64,000 bases of DNA, from the NCBI RefSeq assembly GCF_001687585.2, contig NZ_CP016537.2, positions 1,398,001-1,462,000 of the forward strand, written 5' to 3'. Numbering within the stretch: position 1 is the first letter of the stretch; each line of letters begins with the position of its first letter. The position numbers and the translations under genes are program-made. This DNA comes from Planococcus halocryophilus. GTDB taxonomy: Bacteria; Bacillota; Bacilli; Bacillales_A; Planococcaceae. The notes beneath the pieces were generated by a model, which worked only from the letters and a program-made list of their open reading frames with translations, searched no databases and had not been told where the DNA came from. Positions 29,384 to 39,969 of the stretch are shown here, piece after piece.

Positions 29384-31576
29384 ATGTCTAAAGATCAAGT
29401 GAGAACAGCTGAAGATGTATTCGAAATGGTTGCGTCTTATATGAATGCCGATCATGTACAAACGATTAAGAAGGCATATCAAGTTGCGTATGATGCCCAT
29501 ATGGGACAATTCCGTAAATCGGGAGAACCATATATTGTGCATCCGGTTCAAGTAGCAGGCATCTTAGCAGATTTACAAATGGATCCTGCCACAGTGGCAG
29601 CAGGCTTTTTGCATGATGTAGTTGAGGACACAGAAGTCAGCCGTGAAGACATCGTCCATGATTTCGATGAAGAAGTAGCAATGTTGGTTGATGGTGTAAC
29701 CAAGTTGAGCAAGATTAAATATTTATCAAAAGAAGAACAACAGGCGGAAAATCATCGGAAAATGTTTGTTGCTATGGCACAAGATATACGTGTCATCTTG
29801 ATCAAACTCGCTGATCGACTGCACAATCTTCGTACACTTAAATACCAGACTGTCGAAAAGCAACGCATCAAAGCTAATGAAACACTGGAGATTTTTGCCC
29901 CGATTGCGCACCGCCTTGGAATAAATACCATTAAATGGGAATTAGAAGATACAGCGTTGCGTTATTTAAATCCGCAACAATATTACCGTATCGTCAATTT
30001 GATGAAAAAGAAACGGACCGAGCGGGAAGATTATTTAAATAAGGTCATGGGAGAGGTTCGCGTACAACTCGACGAAGTCGATATTAAAGCGGATCTATTT
30101 GGGCGGCCAAAACATATTTACAGCATTTATCGTAAAATGGCGATTCAAAACAAACAATTCAATGAAATTTATGATTTGTTGGCCGTTCGTATTACGGTAG
30201 AAAGCATTAAAGATTGCTACGCTGTGCTCGGGATTATTCATTCAACATGGAAACCGATGCCGGGTCGTTTTAAAGATTATATTGCAATGCCAAAACAAAA
30301 TTTATATCAATCGCTTCATACAACCGTTATCGGACCACAAGGCGATCCGCTAGAAGTGCAAATTCGTACAGAGGAAATGCATCGCATTGCCGAATACGGA
30401 GTTGCTGCACACTGGGCCTATAAAGAAGGCAAAATAATCGACAAACCAAAAAGTTCGGTCGATTCTCGTTTGTCGTGGTTCCGTGAAATCCTTGATTTCC
30501 AAAACGAGTCTGACAATGCGGAAGAGTTCATGGAATCTTTAAAGTACGATTTGTTTTCAGACATGGTTTATGTTTTTTCACCTAAAGGCGATGTTATAGA
30601 AATGCCTGCAGGTTCTTGTCCAATTGATTTCGCTTACCGAGTTCACTCGGAAATTGGCAATAAAACCATCGGCGCGAAAATAAATGGAAAAATGGTACCG
30701 CTCGATACCGAATTGCATACTGGAGACATTGTAGAAATTTTAACTTCTAAGCAGTCTTTCGGACCAAGTCGAGATTGGTTGAAAATTGCTAAGTCAACGC
30801 AAACCAAAAACAAGATCAAGCAATTTTTCAAAAAACAATTGCGTGAAGACAATGTGCAAAAAGGTCGAGAACTGATCGAAAAAGAAATTAAAGCACAAGA
30901 ATTCCCGCTGAAAGAAGTATTAACAAACGAAAATATTAAACGAGTTTGCGAGAAATTTAACTTTGCGGGCGAAGACGATATGTACGCGGCAGTTGGCTTT
31001 AACGGCATTACTGCACAACAAGTCGTAAACCGTTTGGCTGAAAAAATGCGTAAAAAGCGTGAGCAAGAAGAAGCGATAGAAAAAATCACTGTTGAAATGA
31101 AATCCAACACGCCGAGAAAGCAAACGGAATCAGGCGTCATTGTAAGAGGAATCGACAATATGATGATTCGTCTGTCAAAATGTTGTAATCCGGTACCAGG
31201 AGATAACATTATCGGGTTTATTACAAAAGGTCGCGGCGTTTCTGTTCACCGCACCGATTGTCCAAACATCCACTCGGGTGAAAACGATCGACTCATTCCT
31301 GTTGAGTGGGAAAATGAAGGCACACCGGACAATAAATCTTATCAAGTAGATATAGAAGTTCAGGCGTATGACCGAACTGGTTTGATCAATGAAGTGATGC
31401 ACGTGGTTAGTGAAGCGAAGACAACAATTACGGCAGTTAGTGGACGAGCAGATAAAGATAAAATTGCTACCATCAACTTATCGATTTTAATCGGGCATAT
31501 CTCACATTTGAATCGAGTCACTGAAAAAATTAAATCAATTCCGGACGTTTATTCAGTCCAGCGCGTAACGAATTAA
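29384..31576 (+). CDS. relA: Bifunctional (p)ppGpp synthetase/hydrolase RelA (Rsh)
   Basis: Makes and degrades the stringent-response alarmone. 730 residues with an N-terminal HD hydrolase domain ([12 protein letters not shown] and [12 protein letters not shown] intact), synthetase domain (about 230-350, with [13 protein letters not shown] and [11 protein letters not shown]), TGS domain (about 390-450), a zinc-finger region ([10 protein letters not shown]) and a C-terminal ACT domain. The motifs suggest both activities. AAGGTGGG at 29371-29378 fixes ATG 29384; the frame opens at a TTG at 29354. dtd follows nine bases later. Confidence 0.96.
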   Translation: MSKDQVRTAEDVFEMVASYMNADHVQTIKKAYQVAYDAHMGQFRKSGEPYIVHPVQVAGILADLQMDPATVAAGFLHDVVEDTEVSREDIVHDFDEEVAMLVDGVTKLSKIKYLSKEEQQAENHRKMFVAMAQDIRVILIKLADRLHNLRTLKYQTVEKQRIKANETLEIFAPIAHRLGINTIKWELEDTALRYLNPQQYYRIVNLMKKKRTEREDYLNKVMGEVRVQLDEVDIKADLFGRPKHIYSIYRKMAIQNKQFNEIYDLLAVRITVESIKDCYAVLGIIHSTWKPMPGRFKDYIAMPKQNLYQSLHTTVIGPQGDPLEVQIRTEEMHRIAEYGVAAHWAYKEGKIIDKPKSSVDSRLSWFREILDFQNESDNAEEFMESLKYDLFSDMVYVFSPKGDVIEMPAGSCPIDFAYRVHSEIGNKTIGAKINGKMVPLDTELHTGDIVEILTSKQSFGPSRDWLKIAKSTQTKNKIKQFFKKQLREDNVQKGRELIEKEIKAQEFPLKEVLTNENIKRVCEKFNFAGEDDMYAAVGFNGITAQQVVNRLAEKMRKKREQEEAIEKITVEMKSNTPRKQTESGVIVRGIDNMMIRLSKCCNPVPGDNIIGFITKGRGVSVHRTDCPNIHSGENDRLIPVEWENEGTPDNKSYQVDIEVQAYDRTGLINEVMHVVSEAKTTITAVSGRADKDKIATINLSILIGHISHLNRVTEKIKSIPDVYSVQRVTN

Positions 31577-31585
31577 GGAGGCAAC

Positions 31586-32026
31586 ATGAGAGTAATCTTG
31601 CAACGCTCTAAACAAGCATCAGTGACAGTTGACGGTGAGAAGACCGGTGCGATTCGCTCAGGTTACGTCTTGCTTGTTGGCATCACTCATGAAGATACAG
31701 AAAAAGATGCTGACTATTTGGCTGGGAAAATTGCACAACTTCGTTTGTTTGAAGACGAAGAAGGCAAAATGAATCGGTCTATTCTCGAAAATGGCGGCGA
31801 AATCTTATCAATTTCCCAATTCACATTATACGGTGACACTAAAAAAGGACGACGCCCAAGCTTTGTCGCAGCGGCTCGTCCGGAAGTAGCCGAACCGCTT
31901 TGGCAGGAGTTTAACAGAGCGCTTGAAAGTCATGGACTAGTTGTCGAAACTGGCGTTTTTGGTGCCATGATGGATGTTCAGTTAGTCAATGACGGCCCAG
32001 TGACAATTATGTTGGAGTCAAAATAG
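31586..32026 (+). CDS. dtd: D-aminoacyl-tRNA deacylase
   Basis: Removes D-amino acids (and glycine) wrongly attached to tRNA. 146 residues with the catalytic [17 protein letters not shown] motif and the cross-subunit Gly-Pro motif NDGPVTIML near the C-terminus. AAGGAGG precedes the ATG; cotranscribed with relA, as in B. subtilis. Confidence 0.96.
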   Translation: MRVILQRSKQASVTVDGEKTGAIRSGYVLLVGITHEDTEKDADYLAGKIAQLRLFEDEEGKMNRSILENGGEILSISQFTLYGDTKKGRRPSFVAAARPEVAEPLWQEFNRALESHGLVVETGVFGAMMDVQLVNDGPVTIMLESK

Positions 32027-32038
32027 CATATTTGGAGA

Positions 32039-32076
32039 GAAGTACAAGGTGAGTTTGCCTTGTGCTTCTTTTTTTG
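32039..32076 (+). terminator. Intrinsic terminator after dtd
   Basis: Stem GAAGTACAAGG/CCTTGTGCTTC with an 8-nt loop, one mismatch, and a long T run. Confidence 0.82.
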
Positions 32077-32093
32077 TTTGTTATGGAGAGAGG

Positions 32094-32335
32094 ATATGCG
32101 CGGTTGGAGATGGGATACGCGCTTTCCGCGAGAAATACGCGCGGTTGGAGATGGGATACGCGCTTTCCGCGAGAAATACGCGCGGTTGGAGATGGGATAC
32201 GCGCTTTCCGCGAGAAATACGCGCGGTTGGAGATGGGATACGCGCTTTCCGCGAGAAATACGCACGGTTGGAGAAGGAATACGCACGGTGCACGAGAAAT
32301 ACGCACGTTCGCGAGAAATACGCGCGGTCGCCAAA
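32094..32335. repeat. 20/21-bp phased array 3, with four near-exact 41-bp dimers
   Basis: TACGC begins at 32116, 32136, 32157, 32177, 32198, 32218, 32239, 32259, 32280, 32300 and 32319 (a variant TATGC at 32095), alternating 21 and 20 bp and then 19. The spacers alternate between GCGGTTGGAGATGGGA and GCTTTCCGCGAGAAA, so a 41-bp dimer is repeated exactly four times and then decays. It fills the gap between dtd (plus) and the amidase (minus). Because 41 is not a multiple of three, long open frames appear in all phases on both strands; they are artefacts. Not CRISPR: there are no unique spacers. Confidence 0.9.
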
Positions 32336-32341
32336 AACCAC

Positions 32342-32372
32342 AAAAAAAGCACGGAGGAATCTTCCTCCGTGC
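32342..32372 (-). terminator. Intrinsic terminator of the SH3-amidase gene
   Basis: Read on the minus strand: stem GCACGGAGGAA/TTCCTCCGTGC with a 2-nt loop followed by seven T, just after the amidase stop codon. Confidence 0.88.
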
Positions 32373-32379
32373 CACATGT

Positions 32380-33951
32380 TTATTCGGCTAATTTAGCATC
32401 AAAATAATTGATGATGCCCGTATAAAGGCCGAGCGCTGCTTGTTCGCGGAATTGCTTGCTTGTTAAGACGCGTTCTTCATTAAAATTGCTCAAGAAGCCA
32501 AGTTCAACCAGAACAGCGGGTTGCTTGTTCTCGCGAAGGACCAAGTAATTGCCGTGTTGAACACCACGGTCTTTTAAAGTCAGCTTTTTGCCAAGCTCTG
32601 AATTGAGGTGCTCGGCTAATTCTTTTTGGAAGTCGTGTTGGTAATAAGAAGTAAATCCGGAAATGCTGCTGTCATCGGTAGCATCGTAATGAATGCTGAT
32701 AAAGGCATCTGCTCCAGCTTGATGACTACCAGAAACGCGTGTGCGAAGGTCGACATAAGTGTCAGATTGACGCGTCATGACAACTTCAGCGCCGGCAGCA
32801 TTTAAATGATGAGACAAAATTTCAGCTGTTTTTAAAGTCAGTTCTTTTTCTTGTGTTTTGCGAACGCCTACTGTGCCACCGTCATTGCCACCATGACCTG
32901 GATCGAGGACGATAGTTAGACCGTTTAATGTGCCTTTTTTGCGGACGGTCGTTTCGCTTTGTTGTTTAGCAAATGCTTCTTCAGTCGAAACAACCCATTC
33001 TGCGACAAACGCGGTTTTGCCATCTGGCAATGACACTTGATACCAATCATCTTGTTTTGCAAGTACGGCTAATTTATCACCTGCATTCGCGCGACTAGCT
33101 ACTTCAGAAGATGTGGTCGCTGCATTACGTAAGTTTGTACCATCTGTCAAAATGACGACCGATTCATTTAAGTCACTTTGGACTGTCTCAACCGTTTGAT
33201 CAGACAATTGTCCATGAAACGCATAAACCCAGCCAATTTTGTCTTTAGCTAATTTGATTTCAACCCAATTACCTGCCATTGATAAGACTGGAAAGACTTG
33301 ACCTTTTTGCACAGTATCTTGAATTTTTGAGCTCAAGTCAGGTTTTGAGCGAACATTTAATGCATTTACCACTACTTCAAAAGAGGAGACTTTAGAAATA
33401 GCTGTTTTTTTCTCTTCTTCTGTTGACTCTGTTTCAACAGGTGCTACGGTCTCTTCAGTCTCTTCAGCAAAACTAATGTATTGTTTTGAAACAAACCCGC
33501 GCGAATTGCGGAAGTTGATTTCAATCCATTCGCCTGCTGTACTTACGACTTCCGCTCGGTCGCCTGCGTTCATTTTCGTTAAAACGGCAGCCGATAAATC
33601 GGGTTGTGAACGAACGTTTAAGCCGTTAACTGAAGAAACGGCGGTTTGTCCAGCTGTTTTTCCTGCATCGCCACTTGTAGTCGTTAGCCACGAAGCAATC
33701 CAGCCTTCTTGCCCGTCAACTCGGACTTCCAACCACTCGCCTTGTTTAGATACGACAGATGCCGTTTGCCCTTGTTCCAAGTCACCAGTCACGCTATAAG
33801 AAAGTCCAGGACCTGACCGAACATTGACCGTTGTGCCGGTAATTTCCACGGTGCCGGTGTCGGCGAAGACGTGATTTTTATCTAACAACGGAAAGGTGGC
33901 AGCTATAATTAAAATAAATGAAATAATTGCAATTAACCCTTTGTGTTTCAT
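32380..33951 (-). CDS. SH3-domain N-acetylmuramoyl-L-alanine amidase (YrvJ-like)
   Basis: Secreted cell-wall hydrolase that cuts the MurNAc-L-Ala bond. 523 residues: signal peptide (about 1-30, cleaved near HVFA/DTG), four bacterial SH3 domains (about 35-92, 104-163, 190-250, 265-325) each with an NVRS- or NLRN-type start, an acidic linker after the second, and a zinc amidase_3 domain (about 345-523) with VLDPGHGGNDGG, ISIHYDA and VELGFLSN. The frame is open to 34023, but AGGGGGT and the signal peptide fix the start at 33951. The gene lies opposite to its neighbours between dtd and hisS, where B. subtilis has yrvJ. Confidence 0.92.
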   Translation of the reverse strand: MKHKGLIAIISFILIIAATFPLLDKNHVFADTGTVEITGTTVNVRSGPGLSYSVTGDLEQGQTASVVSKQGEWLEVRVDGQEGWIASWLTTTSGDAGKTAGQTAVSSVNGLNVRSQPDLSAAVLTKMNAGDRAEVVSTAGEWIEINFRNSRGFVSKQYISFAEETEETVAPVETESTEEEKKTAISKVSSFEVVVNALNVRSKPDLSSKIQDTVQKGQVFPVLSMAGNWVEIKLAKDKIGWVYAFHGQLSDQTVETVQSDLNESVVILTDGTNLRNAATTSSEVASRANAGDKLAVLAKQDDWYQVSLPDGKTAFVAEWVVSTEEAFAKQQSETTVRKKGTLNGLTIVLDPGHGGNDGGTVGVRKTQEKELTLKTAEILSHHLNAAGAEVVMTRQSDTYVDLRTRVSGSHQAGADAFISIHYDATDDSSISGFTSYYQHDFQKELAEHLNSELGKKLTLKDRGVQHGNYLVLRENKQPAVLVELGFLSNFNEERVLTSKQFREQAALGLYTGIINYFDAKLAE

Positions 33952-34069
33952 GCCATACCCCCTATAGAAACTTCTCTTCAATAGTATCAAAAAACAACGC
34001 GCTTGTGTCAAAAAGGTTGACAAGCTCTCAGGGAGTTATTAAGATTGATTTATTATACTTATATATTTG

Positions 34070-34331
34070 CTGACGATGAAGAAAGTAATTGCATGAATTG
34101 GCTGAAAAGAGAGGGGAAGTCTCGGGCTGTAAACTTTCCTACAGACACCTGCGATGAATAACACTTTTGAGGCTTTTTTCTGAAAGGCGTATACCGCTTA
34201 TTAGGAAAAAACGGAACCGGCCGTTACCCGGAATGAGAGGATGCGTTTTTTGCATCAACTAGGGTGGAACCGCGGAAGCTAATACAAGCTCTCGTCCCTT
34301 GCGTAAAGCAAGGGGCGGGAGCTTTTTTGTA
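34070..34331 (+). promoter_or_regulatory. T-box riboswitch upstream of hisS
   Basis: A 5' leader with the T-box sequence AGGGTGGAACCGCGG at 34260-34274, which pairs with uncharged tRNA's acceptor end, and a terminator formed by AGCTCTCGTCCCTT/AAGGGGCGGGAGCT (about 34288-34323) with six T. Stem I starts near 34076 and a CAC triplet at 34162-34164 before a stem II-like region is a candidate histidine specifier. Senses uncharged tRNA-His and turns on hisS-aspS. The specifier position is inferred, not modelled. The rest of the gap (33952-34069) holds the amidase ribosome site and, presumably, both divergent promoters. Confidence 0.88.
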
Positions 34332-34358
34332 TGGAAAAATAAAGGAGTGAATCAAGAG

Positions 34359-35639
34359 ATGAATATTCAAGCACCACGCGGCACGTATGATGTGCTGCCC
34401 GATCAATCAGCAAAATGGCAAGAAGTTGAACAAAAAATTAATGACTTGTGCAGACTTTACCAATACAAAGAAATTCGCACACCAATTTTCGAACACACGG
34501 AATTATTCCAACGCGGTGTAGGTGACACAACTGACATTGTTCAAAAAGAAATGTACACATTCCAAGACCGAGGCGATCGTTCATTAACGCTACGCCCTGA
34601 AGGAACTGCATCCGTCGTTCGTTCTTATGTAGAAAATAAATTATTCGGTATGCCCGATCAGCCGGTCAAATTATTTTATACCGGTCCCATGTTCCGCTAT
34701 GAGCGTCCGCAAGCAGGACGCATGCGTCAGTTTGTGCAATTTGGCGTGGAAGCAATCGGTTCAAAAGATCCGGCAATTGACGCTGAAGTTATTTCACTCG
34801 CGATGGAAGTTTATCGCTCTGTTGGACTTAAGCAATTGCGTTTAGTGATCAATTCTCTTGGCGACACAGAAAGCCGCATTGCGCACAAAGAAGCATTGAT
34901 TAAACACTTCGAACCTAGCATTAATGAATTTTGTAATGATTGCCAAACACGTCTAAAGAAAAATCCATTGCGTATACTGGATTGCAAAGTAGACCGCAAT
35001 CACCCCTTAATGGCGACTGCACCATCACTTACAGATTATTTGAACGCGGAATCTCGCGCTTATTTTGAGGAAGTGCAATCATACCTTTCAAGCATGGATA
35101 TTGAATTTGTCGTGGATCCGAATTTAGTACGCGGCCTTGATTACTATAACCACACAGCTTTTGAAATTATGAGCGACGCTGAAGGATTTGGCGCGATTAC
35201 TACTTTAGCTGGTGGGGGTCGATATAACGGACTTGTCGAAGATTTAGGCGGACCAGATTCACCAGGAATTGGATTTGCGATGAGTATCGAACGCCTATTG
35301 TTGGCTCTTGAAATGGAAAAAATCGTCATCGGGCAATCAAATAACTTAGAAGTATACGTCGTCGCGATGGACGAAACGACAAAGAAAAAAGCCTTTGCAG
35401 TTGTTCGTGATTTACGCGTAAACGGCATTTCAGCAGATATGGATTTCACTGGTCGTAAAGTAAAAGCGCAGATGAAATCTGCTGATCGCAAAGGAGCTGC
35501 ATTCGTCATCGTCATCGGCGAAACAGAACTAGAGAGCGGCAAAGTGGCATTAAAAGAAATGGCGACGGGTGAGCAACAGGAAATGTCATTCGAAGAAATC
35601 GCAGCAAGCTTATTGAAAAAGAAATCACTGGAGGAATAA
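34359..35639 (+). CDS. hisS: Histidine-tRNA ligase
   Basis: Class II synthetase. 426 residues with the family start [16 protein letters not shown], motif 2 around [20 protein letters not shown], the histidine-binding [13 protein letters not shown] and [12 protein letters not shown], and the C-terminal anticodon-binding domain (about 330-420). AAAGGAG at 34341-34347 fixes the ATG; the frame opens at 34299. Controlled by the T-box leader; aspS follows two bases later. Confidence 0.97.
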   Translation: MNIQAPRGTYDVLPDQSAKWQEVEQKINDLCRLYQYKEIRTPIFEHTELFQRGVGDTTDIVQKEMYTFQDRGDRSLTLRPEGTASVVRSYVENKLFGMPDQPVKLFYTGPMFRYERPQAGRMRQFVQFGVEAIGSKDPAIDAEVISLAMEVYRSVGLKQLRLVINSLGDTESRIAHKEALIKHFEPSINEFCNDCQTRLKKNPLRILDCKVDRNHPLMATAPSLTDYLNAESRAYFEEVQSYLSSMDIEFVVDPNLVRGLDYYNHTAFEIMSDAEGFGAITTLAGGGRYNGLVEDLGGPDSPGIGFAMSIERLLLALEMEKIVIGQSNNLEVYVVAMDETTKKKAFAVVRDLRVNGISADMDFTGRKVKAQMKSADRKGAAFVIVIGETELESGKVALKEMATGEQQEMSFEEIAASLLKKKSLEE

Positions 35640-35641
35640 AT

Positions 35642-37414
35642 ATGTCAAGAACGCATTATTGTGGGGAAGTCAATGAAACTGTCATTGGACAACGTGTAAC
35701 ATTAAAAGGATGGGTACAAAAACGCCGTGACCTTGGCGGGCTAATTTTTGTGGATGTTCGTGACCGCTCTGGAATTGTTCAAGTTGTCTTTAATCCAGAA
35801 ATATCAAAAGAAGCAGCTGCAATTGGCGAATCGCTACGCAACGAATTTGTGGTGCACATTGACGGACTGGTAGTAGAAAGAGCAGCAGGTCAAATTAACG
35901 CAACGATGAAAACAGGGAAAATCGAAGTACAAGTAGATCATGCAACTGTGATCAATGCTGCAAAAAACCCGCCTTTCGCAATCGAAGATAACACAGATGT
36001 CAGCGAAGATTTGCGTTTGAAATACCGTTATTTAGACTTACGTCGCCCGGCGATGTACGAAACTTTCAAAATGCGTTCTGATGTCACCAAATCGATTCGT
36101 CGGTTCTTAGATGAAGAAGGATTTATCGAAGTAGAAACACCAATCTTAACTAAATCTACTCCAGAAGGCGCACGCGATTATTTAGTACCAAGCCGTGTTC
36201 ATGACGGTGAATTTTACGCATTGCCACAATCTCCTCAATTGTTTAAACAAATGTTGATGGTTTCTGGGTTTGATAAATATTACCAAATTGCACGTTGTTT
36301 CCGTGATGAAGATCTTCGCGCTGATCGTCAGCCAGAATTCACACAAATCGATATGGAAATGAGTTTCCAGTCAATGGAAGACATTATTGGCATGAACGAG
36401 CGTTTAATGGTTCAAATGATGAAAGATGTGAAAAAAATCGACATCGAACCAACTTTCCAACGTATGAAGTACACAGAAGCAATGGATCGTTTTGGTTCAG
36501 ACAAACCGGATGTGCGTTTTGGTCTAGAACTTGTGGATGTTTCTGATTTAGTGAAGGATTCAGCGTTCAAAGTATTTACTGGCGCAATTGAAAATGGCGG
36601 TCAAGTAAAATTGATTAATGTTAAAGGGCAAGCGGCAAATTATTCTCGTAAAGATATCGATGCATTAGGCACATTTGCTGCAGTTTACGGAGCAAAAGGC
36701 CTTGCTTGGTTGAAAGTGGAAGAAGAAGGCGTGAAAGGACCGATTGCTAAATTCTTCGAAGGCGAAGCAGCAACTGCCTTAACAGACCGTGCACAAGCAG
36801 AAGCTGGCGACTTATTATTATTTGTTGCAGATAAAAAATCGGTAGTCGCAGATGCGCTTGGTGCACTTCGATTGAAATTTGGTAAAGAATTAGGGTTGAT
36901 TGACAGCTCGGTTTATAAATTCTTATGGATTACGGATTGGCCATTGCTTGAGTACGATGAAAAAGATGGTCGTTACTATGCAGCTCACCATCCGTTCACA
37001 ATGCCGTTTGAAGAAGACTTAGACAAATTGGCAACAGATCCGCAAAGCGTTCGTGCGCAGGCTTACGACCTTGTGTTGAACGGCTATGAGCTCGGTGGAG
37101 GATCGGCACGGATTTATCGTCGCGAAATTCAAGAGCAAATGTTTGAAGTGCTAGGCTTTAGTAAAGAAGAAGCAAACGAACAATTTGGTTTCTTGATGGA
37201 AGCTTTTGAGTACGGAACCCCTCCGCATGGCGGGATTGCATTTGGTTTAGACCGACTTGTTATGTTGTTAGCAGGACGCACGAATTTGCGTGATACCATC
37301 GCATTCCCGAAAACGGCGAGCGCTAGTGATTTGTTAACAGATGCACCAAGTACGGTGTCGGGTACACAGCTTGATGAATTAAGCTTAATGCTGAACATTC
37401 AGAATAATAAATAA
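35642..37414 (+). CDS. aspS: Aspartate-tRNA ligase
   Basis: Class II synthetase of bacterial type. 590 residues: N-terminal OB anticodon domain (about 1-110), catalytic domain with motif 2 [17 protein letters not shown], an inserted GAD domain (about 290-420) and motif 3 [23 protein letters not shown] precedes the ATG. Cotranscribed with hisS under the same T-box, so aspartate charging responds to histidine starvation in this arrangement, as in other Bacillales. Confidence 0.97.
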   Translation: MSRTHYCGEVNETVIGQRVTLKGWVQKRRDLGGLIFVDVRDRSGIVQVVFNPEISKEAAAIGESLRNEFVVHIDGLVVERAAGQINATMKTGKIEVQVDHATVINAAKNPPFAIEDNTDVSEDLRLKYRYLDLRRPAMYETFKMRSDVTKSIRRFLDEEGFIEVETPILTKSTPEGARDYLVPSRVHDGEFYALPQSPQLFKQMLMVSGFDKYYQIARCFRDEDLRADRQPEFTQIDMEMSFQSMEDIIGMNERLMVQMMKDVKKIDIEPTFQRMKYTEAMDRFGSDKPDVRFGLELVDVSDLVKDSAFKVFTGAIENGGQVKLINVKGQAANYSRKDIDALGTFAAVYGAKGLAWLKVEEEGVKGPIAKFFEGEAATALTDRAQAEAGDLLLFVADKKSVVADALGALRLKFGKELGLIDSSVYKFLWITDWPLLEYDEKDGRYYAAHHPFTMPFEEDLDKLATDPQSVRAQAYDLVLNGYELGGGSARIYRREIQEQMFEVLGFSKEEANEQFGFLMEAFEYGTPPHGGIAFGLDRLVMLLAGRTNLRDTIAFPKTASASDLLTDAPSTVSGTQLDELSLMLNIQNNK

Positions 37415-37430
37415 TTTTAAAGTAAAACAC

Positions 37431-37459
37431 TTGTCTAAATAAAAAAGCTGTGTTAATAT
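37431..37459 (+). promoter_or_regulatory. Promoter of 6S RNA
   Basis: TTGTCT at 37431-37436 and TAATAT at 37454-37459 with a 17-bp spacer; initiation would fall at about 37466, at the predicted 5' end of the RNA. Confidence 0.65.
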
Positions 37460-37465
37460 ACGGGT

Positions 37466-37655
37466 ATAGAGAATCCTGATGTGTTCGTTTTAAGCAATTC
37501 GATTTTGACCCAACATTATGTCGTCGGGAGATCACATTTCACCATGGCTAACATGCCTTAACGGGAAGTTATAAGTGGTGAAGAGGTCACCCACCTGCTT
37601 TCAGCGGGTTCAAACGATGCGCAACAACAAAGACGGCACGATTGGGATTCTTAAT
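37466..37655 (+). ncRNA. ssrS: 6S RNA (bsrA type)
   Basis: Small RNA that binds sigma-A RNA polymerase by mimicking an open promoter. About 190 nt between aspS and tcdA, the position of bsrA in B. subtilis. The ends pair (AGAATCC at 37470 with GGGATTCT at about 37644-37651), the middle is a long irregular helix with an expected central bubble (CATTTCACCATGG...AAGTGGTGAAGAGG region) and no open frame of note is present. Identification is by position and pairing; no covariance model was run. Confidence 0.82.
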
Positions 37656-37670
37656 AAAAAAATCATTTTT

Positions 37671-37706
37671 ATCCCTTAGACAATTTATTGTTTAAGGGAT
37701 TTTTTA
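37671..37706 (+). terminator. Intrinsic terminator after 6S RNA
   Basis: Stem ATCCCTTA..CAAT/ATTG..TAAGGGAT closing on a short loop, followed by six T; ends before tcdA. Confidence 0.75.
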
Positions 37707-37755
37707 TGTGTATAATCCCTATTATGCGTATCAACTTTGAAAGGCAGTGGCTCTA

Positions 37756-38520
37756 ATGTTACATCAGTTCTCGAGAAACGAGTTAGCAGTAGGAAAAGAA
37801 GGCATCGAGTTATTAAAAAATTCAACAGTGGCAATCCTCGGAATCGGAGGCGTAGGTTCATTCGCCGCTGAAGCATGTGCACGAAGTGGCGTAGGTACGA
37901 TTATCCTTGTGGACAAGGACAACGTCGATATTACCAACATTAATCGCCAGCTTGTTGCCAATTTATCAACAGTGGGAAAATCTAAAGCAGGTGTGATGAA
38001 AGATCGCATCGCCGACATTAATGCCGAATGTAACGTCATTTCGTTGCACATGTTCTATACAGAAGAAACATGTGAAGAATTTTTCAGTTACAATCCCGAT
38101 TATGTTATAGATGCATCGGATACGATGATTTATAAAGTTCATTTAATGGAAGAGTGCTATAAACGTGGCATTAAAATTATTGCGAGCATGGGAGCGGCGA
38201 ATAAAACCGATCCAACACGCTTTAAAATCGCGGATATTTCAAAAACACATACGGATCCGTTGGCGAAAATAATCCGCAAGAAATTACGTCAATCTGGAAT
38301 TCGTAAAGGTATTCCTGTTATCTTTTCAGATGAAAGCCCAATCATTGTTCGTGAAGATGTGGTGGAGAACGTGGGTAAGCCGGATGCAAGCATTCGTAAA
38401 GCGCAGATGCCGCCGTCCTCAAACGCATTCACGCCTTCTGCGGTTGGCTTGATCGCTGCGAGCTGGGTAGTTAACGACATAACCAAATCTATTCCGATTA
38501 CACGCGTTCGCATGAATTAA
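37756..38520 (+). CDS. tcdA: tRNA threonylcarbamoyladenosine dehydratase TcdA
   Basis: E1-like ATP-dependent enzyme that cyclises t6A37 to ct6A in tRNA (YrvM). 254 residues with the nucleotide loop LGIGGVGSFAAEACARSG, VDKDNVDITNINRQ and ASMGAANKTDP. GAAAGG (37739-37744) supports ATG 37756, giving the common MLHQFSRNELAVG start; GTG 37747 is too close. A single gene between 6S RNA and a terminator. Confidence 0.94.
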   Translation: MLHQFSRNELAVGKEGIELLKNSTVAILGIGGVGSFAAEACARSGVGTIILVDKDNVDITNINRQLVANLSTVGKSKAGVMKDRIADINAECNVISLHMFYTEETCEEFFSYNPDYVIDASDTMIYKVHLMEECYKRGIKIIASMGAANKTDPTRFKIADISKTHTDPLAKIIRKKLRQSGIRKGIPVIFSDESPIIVREDVVENVGKPDASIRKAQMPPSSNAFTPSAVGLIAASWVVNDITKSIPITRVRMN

Positions 38521-38527
38521 TTAGCAG

Positions 38528-38553
38528 CCGGCTCTATTCATGAGCCGGTTTTT
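38528..38553 (+). terminator. Intrinsic terminator after tcdA
   Basis: Perfect 7-bp stem CCGGCTC/GAGCCGG with a 7-nt loop and five T. Confidence 0.85.
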
Positions 38554-38574
38554 CTTTGCGGTTTTATGAAAATG

Positions 38575-38609
38575 AAAAAGCCATTTCCAATTCAGGAAAC
38601 AGCTTTTGT
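38575..38609 (-). terminator. Intrinsic terminator after rarA
   Basis: Read on the minus strand: AAAGCTGTTTCC pairs with GGAAATGGCTTT around a 6-nt loop and is followed by T. Confidence 0.75.
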
Positions 38610-38619
38610 CTAAGTGCAT

Positions 38620-39909
38620 TTATTTTTTATTCTTTCGGAAGCTTTTTAGCTTTTCATAAATTCCGGCGAATTTTTTTTCTTCCCCAGCAATAACCGGTTT
38701 GTAGAATTCAGCTTTAGTTACTTCTTTCGGTAAATAATCTTGATCTGCCCAGCCACCAAATGAACCTATTGGCGTGTCATGCGGATAGCGATAGCCTCCG
38801 TGTCCGAGCTCTGCGCTACCGGCGTAATGCGTATCACGCAAATGCATCGGGATGTCACCAACTTCACCTTTATTAATTGCACTGGTCGCTGCATCAATGG
38901 CTTTATAAGCAGAATTGGATTTTTCGGATAGGCACATTTCAGCAATCGCTTGTGCCAGTGGAATGCGGGCTTCTGGCAAGCCGAGACGATCAGCTGCTTG
39001 ACACGCTGCAAGAACATGGCCGCCAACTGCGGGGTTTGCAAGTCCAATGTCTTCGTATGCCATGACGAGTAAACGGCGTGTAACGGCCGTTAAATCACCA
39101 TTTTCAAGCAAGTGCGCCAAATAATACATCGCAGCGTTCACGTCGCTACCGCGTACTGATTTTTGTAAAGCAGATAGTAAATTGAAAAAGTGAGATCCTT
39201 TTTTATCACCAAACACACCAACACGTTTGATCATTTGCTCGATCATCTGATCTTCAACAATAAATTTACCGTCAATTTCATCTGAAGCAATAACAATCGA
39301 CTCTAGCATTGTCAATGCTTTTCGGGCATCGCCGTTTGTGCCTTCTGCGATGCGCTCCACTTGTTTTTCAGAAATCTCGATTTGTTCGTTGCCGAGTCCT
39401 CGTTTTGGTTCGGTTAAAGCGGCGTTTAAAAGTTGAACGATGTCTTCGTGAGATAATCGTTTTAACTGTTTGATTTCACCGCAACGTGAACGAATCGCGG
39501 GATTAACATCGTGAAAGGGGTTTTCAGTCGTCGCGCCAATCAAGACAATCGAACCGCTTTCGACATGCGGTAACAATGCATCTTGTTGTAATTTATTAAA
39601 GCGATGGATTTCATCGAGAAATAACAACACTTTTCCAGTCATTCGAGCTTCGGTAACGACTTCTTCGACATCTTTCTTGCCAGAAGTTGTAGCATTCAAA
39701 GCGATAAAAGGTAAATTCGATGTCCCTGCGATAGCGTGAGCGATGGAAGTTTTGCCGATTCCTGGTTCTCCGTAAAGTAGCATCGACGGGACATGACCGT
39801 TGCTGATCATTTTATATAAAGCCGTATGCGGTCCAATTACATCTTTTTGTCCGACGACTTCATCAATGGTTCGTGGACGCATACGAAAAGCTAAAGGCTC
39901 GTTATGCAT
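38620..39909 (-). CDS. rarA: Replication-associated recombination protein RarA (MgsA)
   Basis: AAA+ ATPase related to clamp loaders and RuvB, acting at stalled forks. 429 residues: Walker A GEPGIGKTSIAHAI, Walker B LLFLDEIHRFNK, sensor 1 GATTENPF, and a C-terminal tetramerisation/MgsA domain with AYEDIGLANPA and YLPKEV. AAGGAG on the minus strand places the start at 39909 (MHNEPLAFRMRP); the frame extends to 39969. Oriented against its neighbours, as yrvN is in B. subtilis. Confidence 0.95.
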   Translation of the reverse strand: MHNEPLAFRMRPRTIDEVVGQKDVIGPHTALYKMISNGHVPSMLLYGEPGIGKTSIAHAIAGTSNLPFIALNATTSGKKDVEEVVTEARMTGKVLLFLDEIHRFNKLQQDALLPHVESGSIVLIGATTENPFHDVNPAIRSRCGEIKQLKRLSHEDIVQLLNAALTEPKRGLGNEQIEISEKQVERIAEGTNGDARKALTMLESIVIASDEIDGKFIVEDQMIEQMIKRVGVFGDKKGSHFFNLLSALQKSVRGSDVNAAMYYLAHLLENGDLTAVTRRLLVMAYEDIGLANPAVGGHVLAACQAADRLGLPEARIPLAQAIAEMCLSEKSNSAYKAIDAATSAINKGEVGDIPMHLRDTHYAGSAELGHGGYRYPHDTPIGSFGGWADQDYLPKEVTKAEFYKPVIAGEEKKFAGIYEKLKSFRKNKK

Positions 39910-39940
39910 AAGAAAACTCCTTTCGTACATTCGTTCTATC

Positions 39941-39969
39941 AGTATAGCGTTTAGGATTTCAAAAGTCAT
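39941..39969 (-). promoter_or_regulatory. Possible promoter of rarA
   Basis: On the minus strand ATGACT and TATACT are separated by 17 bp. A plus-strand extended -10 (TGCTATACT) at 39994-40002 may serve cymR, so the two units diverge from a 40-bp region. Confidence 0.4.

Noticed and set aside
32094-32335. CRISPR array
   Set aside because: Repeats are directly tandem with identical filler and no unique spacers.
32007-32407. Six overlapping open frames of about 100-125 codons on both strands
   Set aside because: They are produced by the 41-bp repeat, whose length lets every frame stay open; no ribosome sites, no family, and several overlap the dtd and amidase ends.
37415-37755. T-box or riboswitch upstream of tcdA
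   Set aside because: No T-box consensus; end pairing, promoter placement and position fit 6S RNA, with its own terminator before tcdA.
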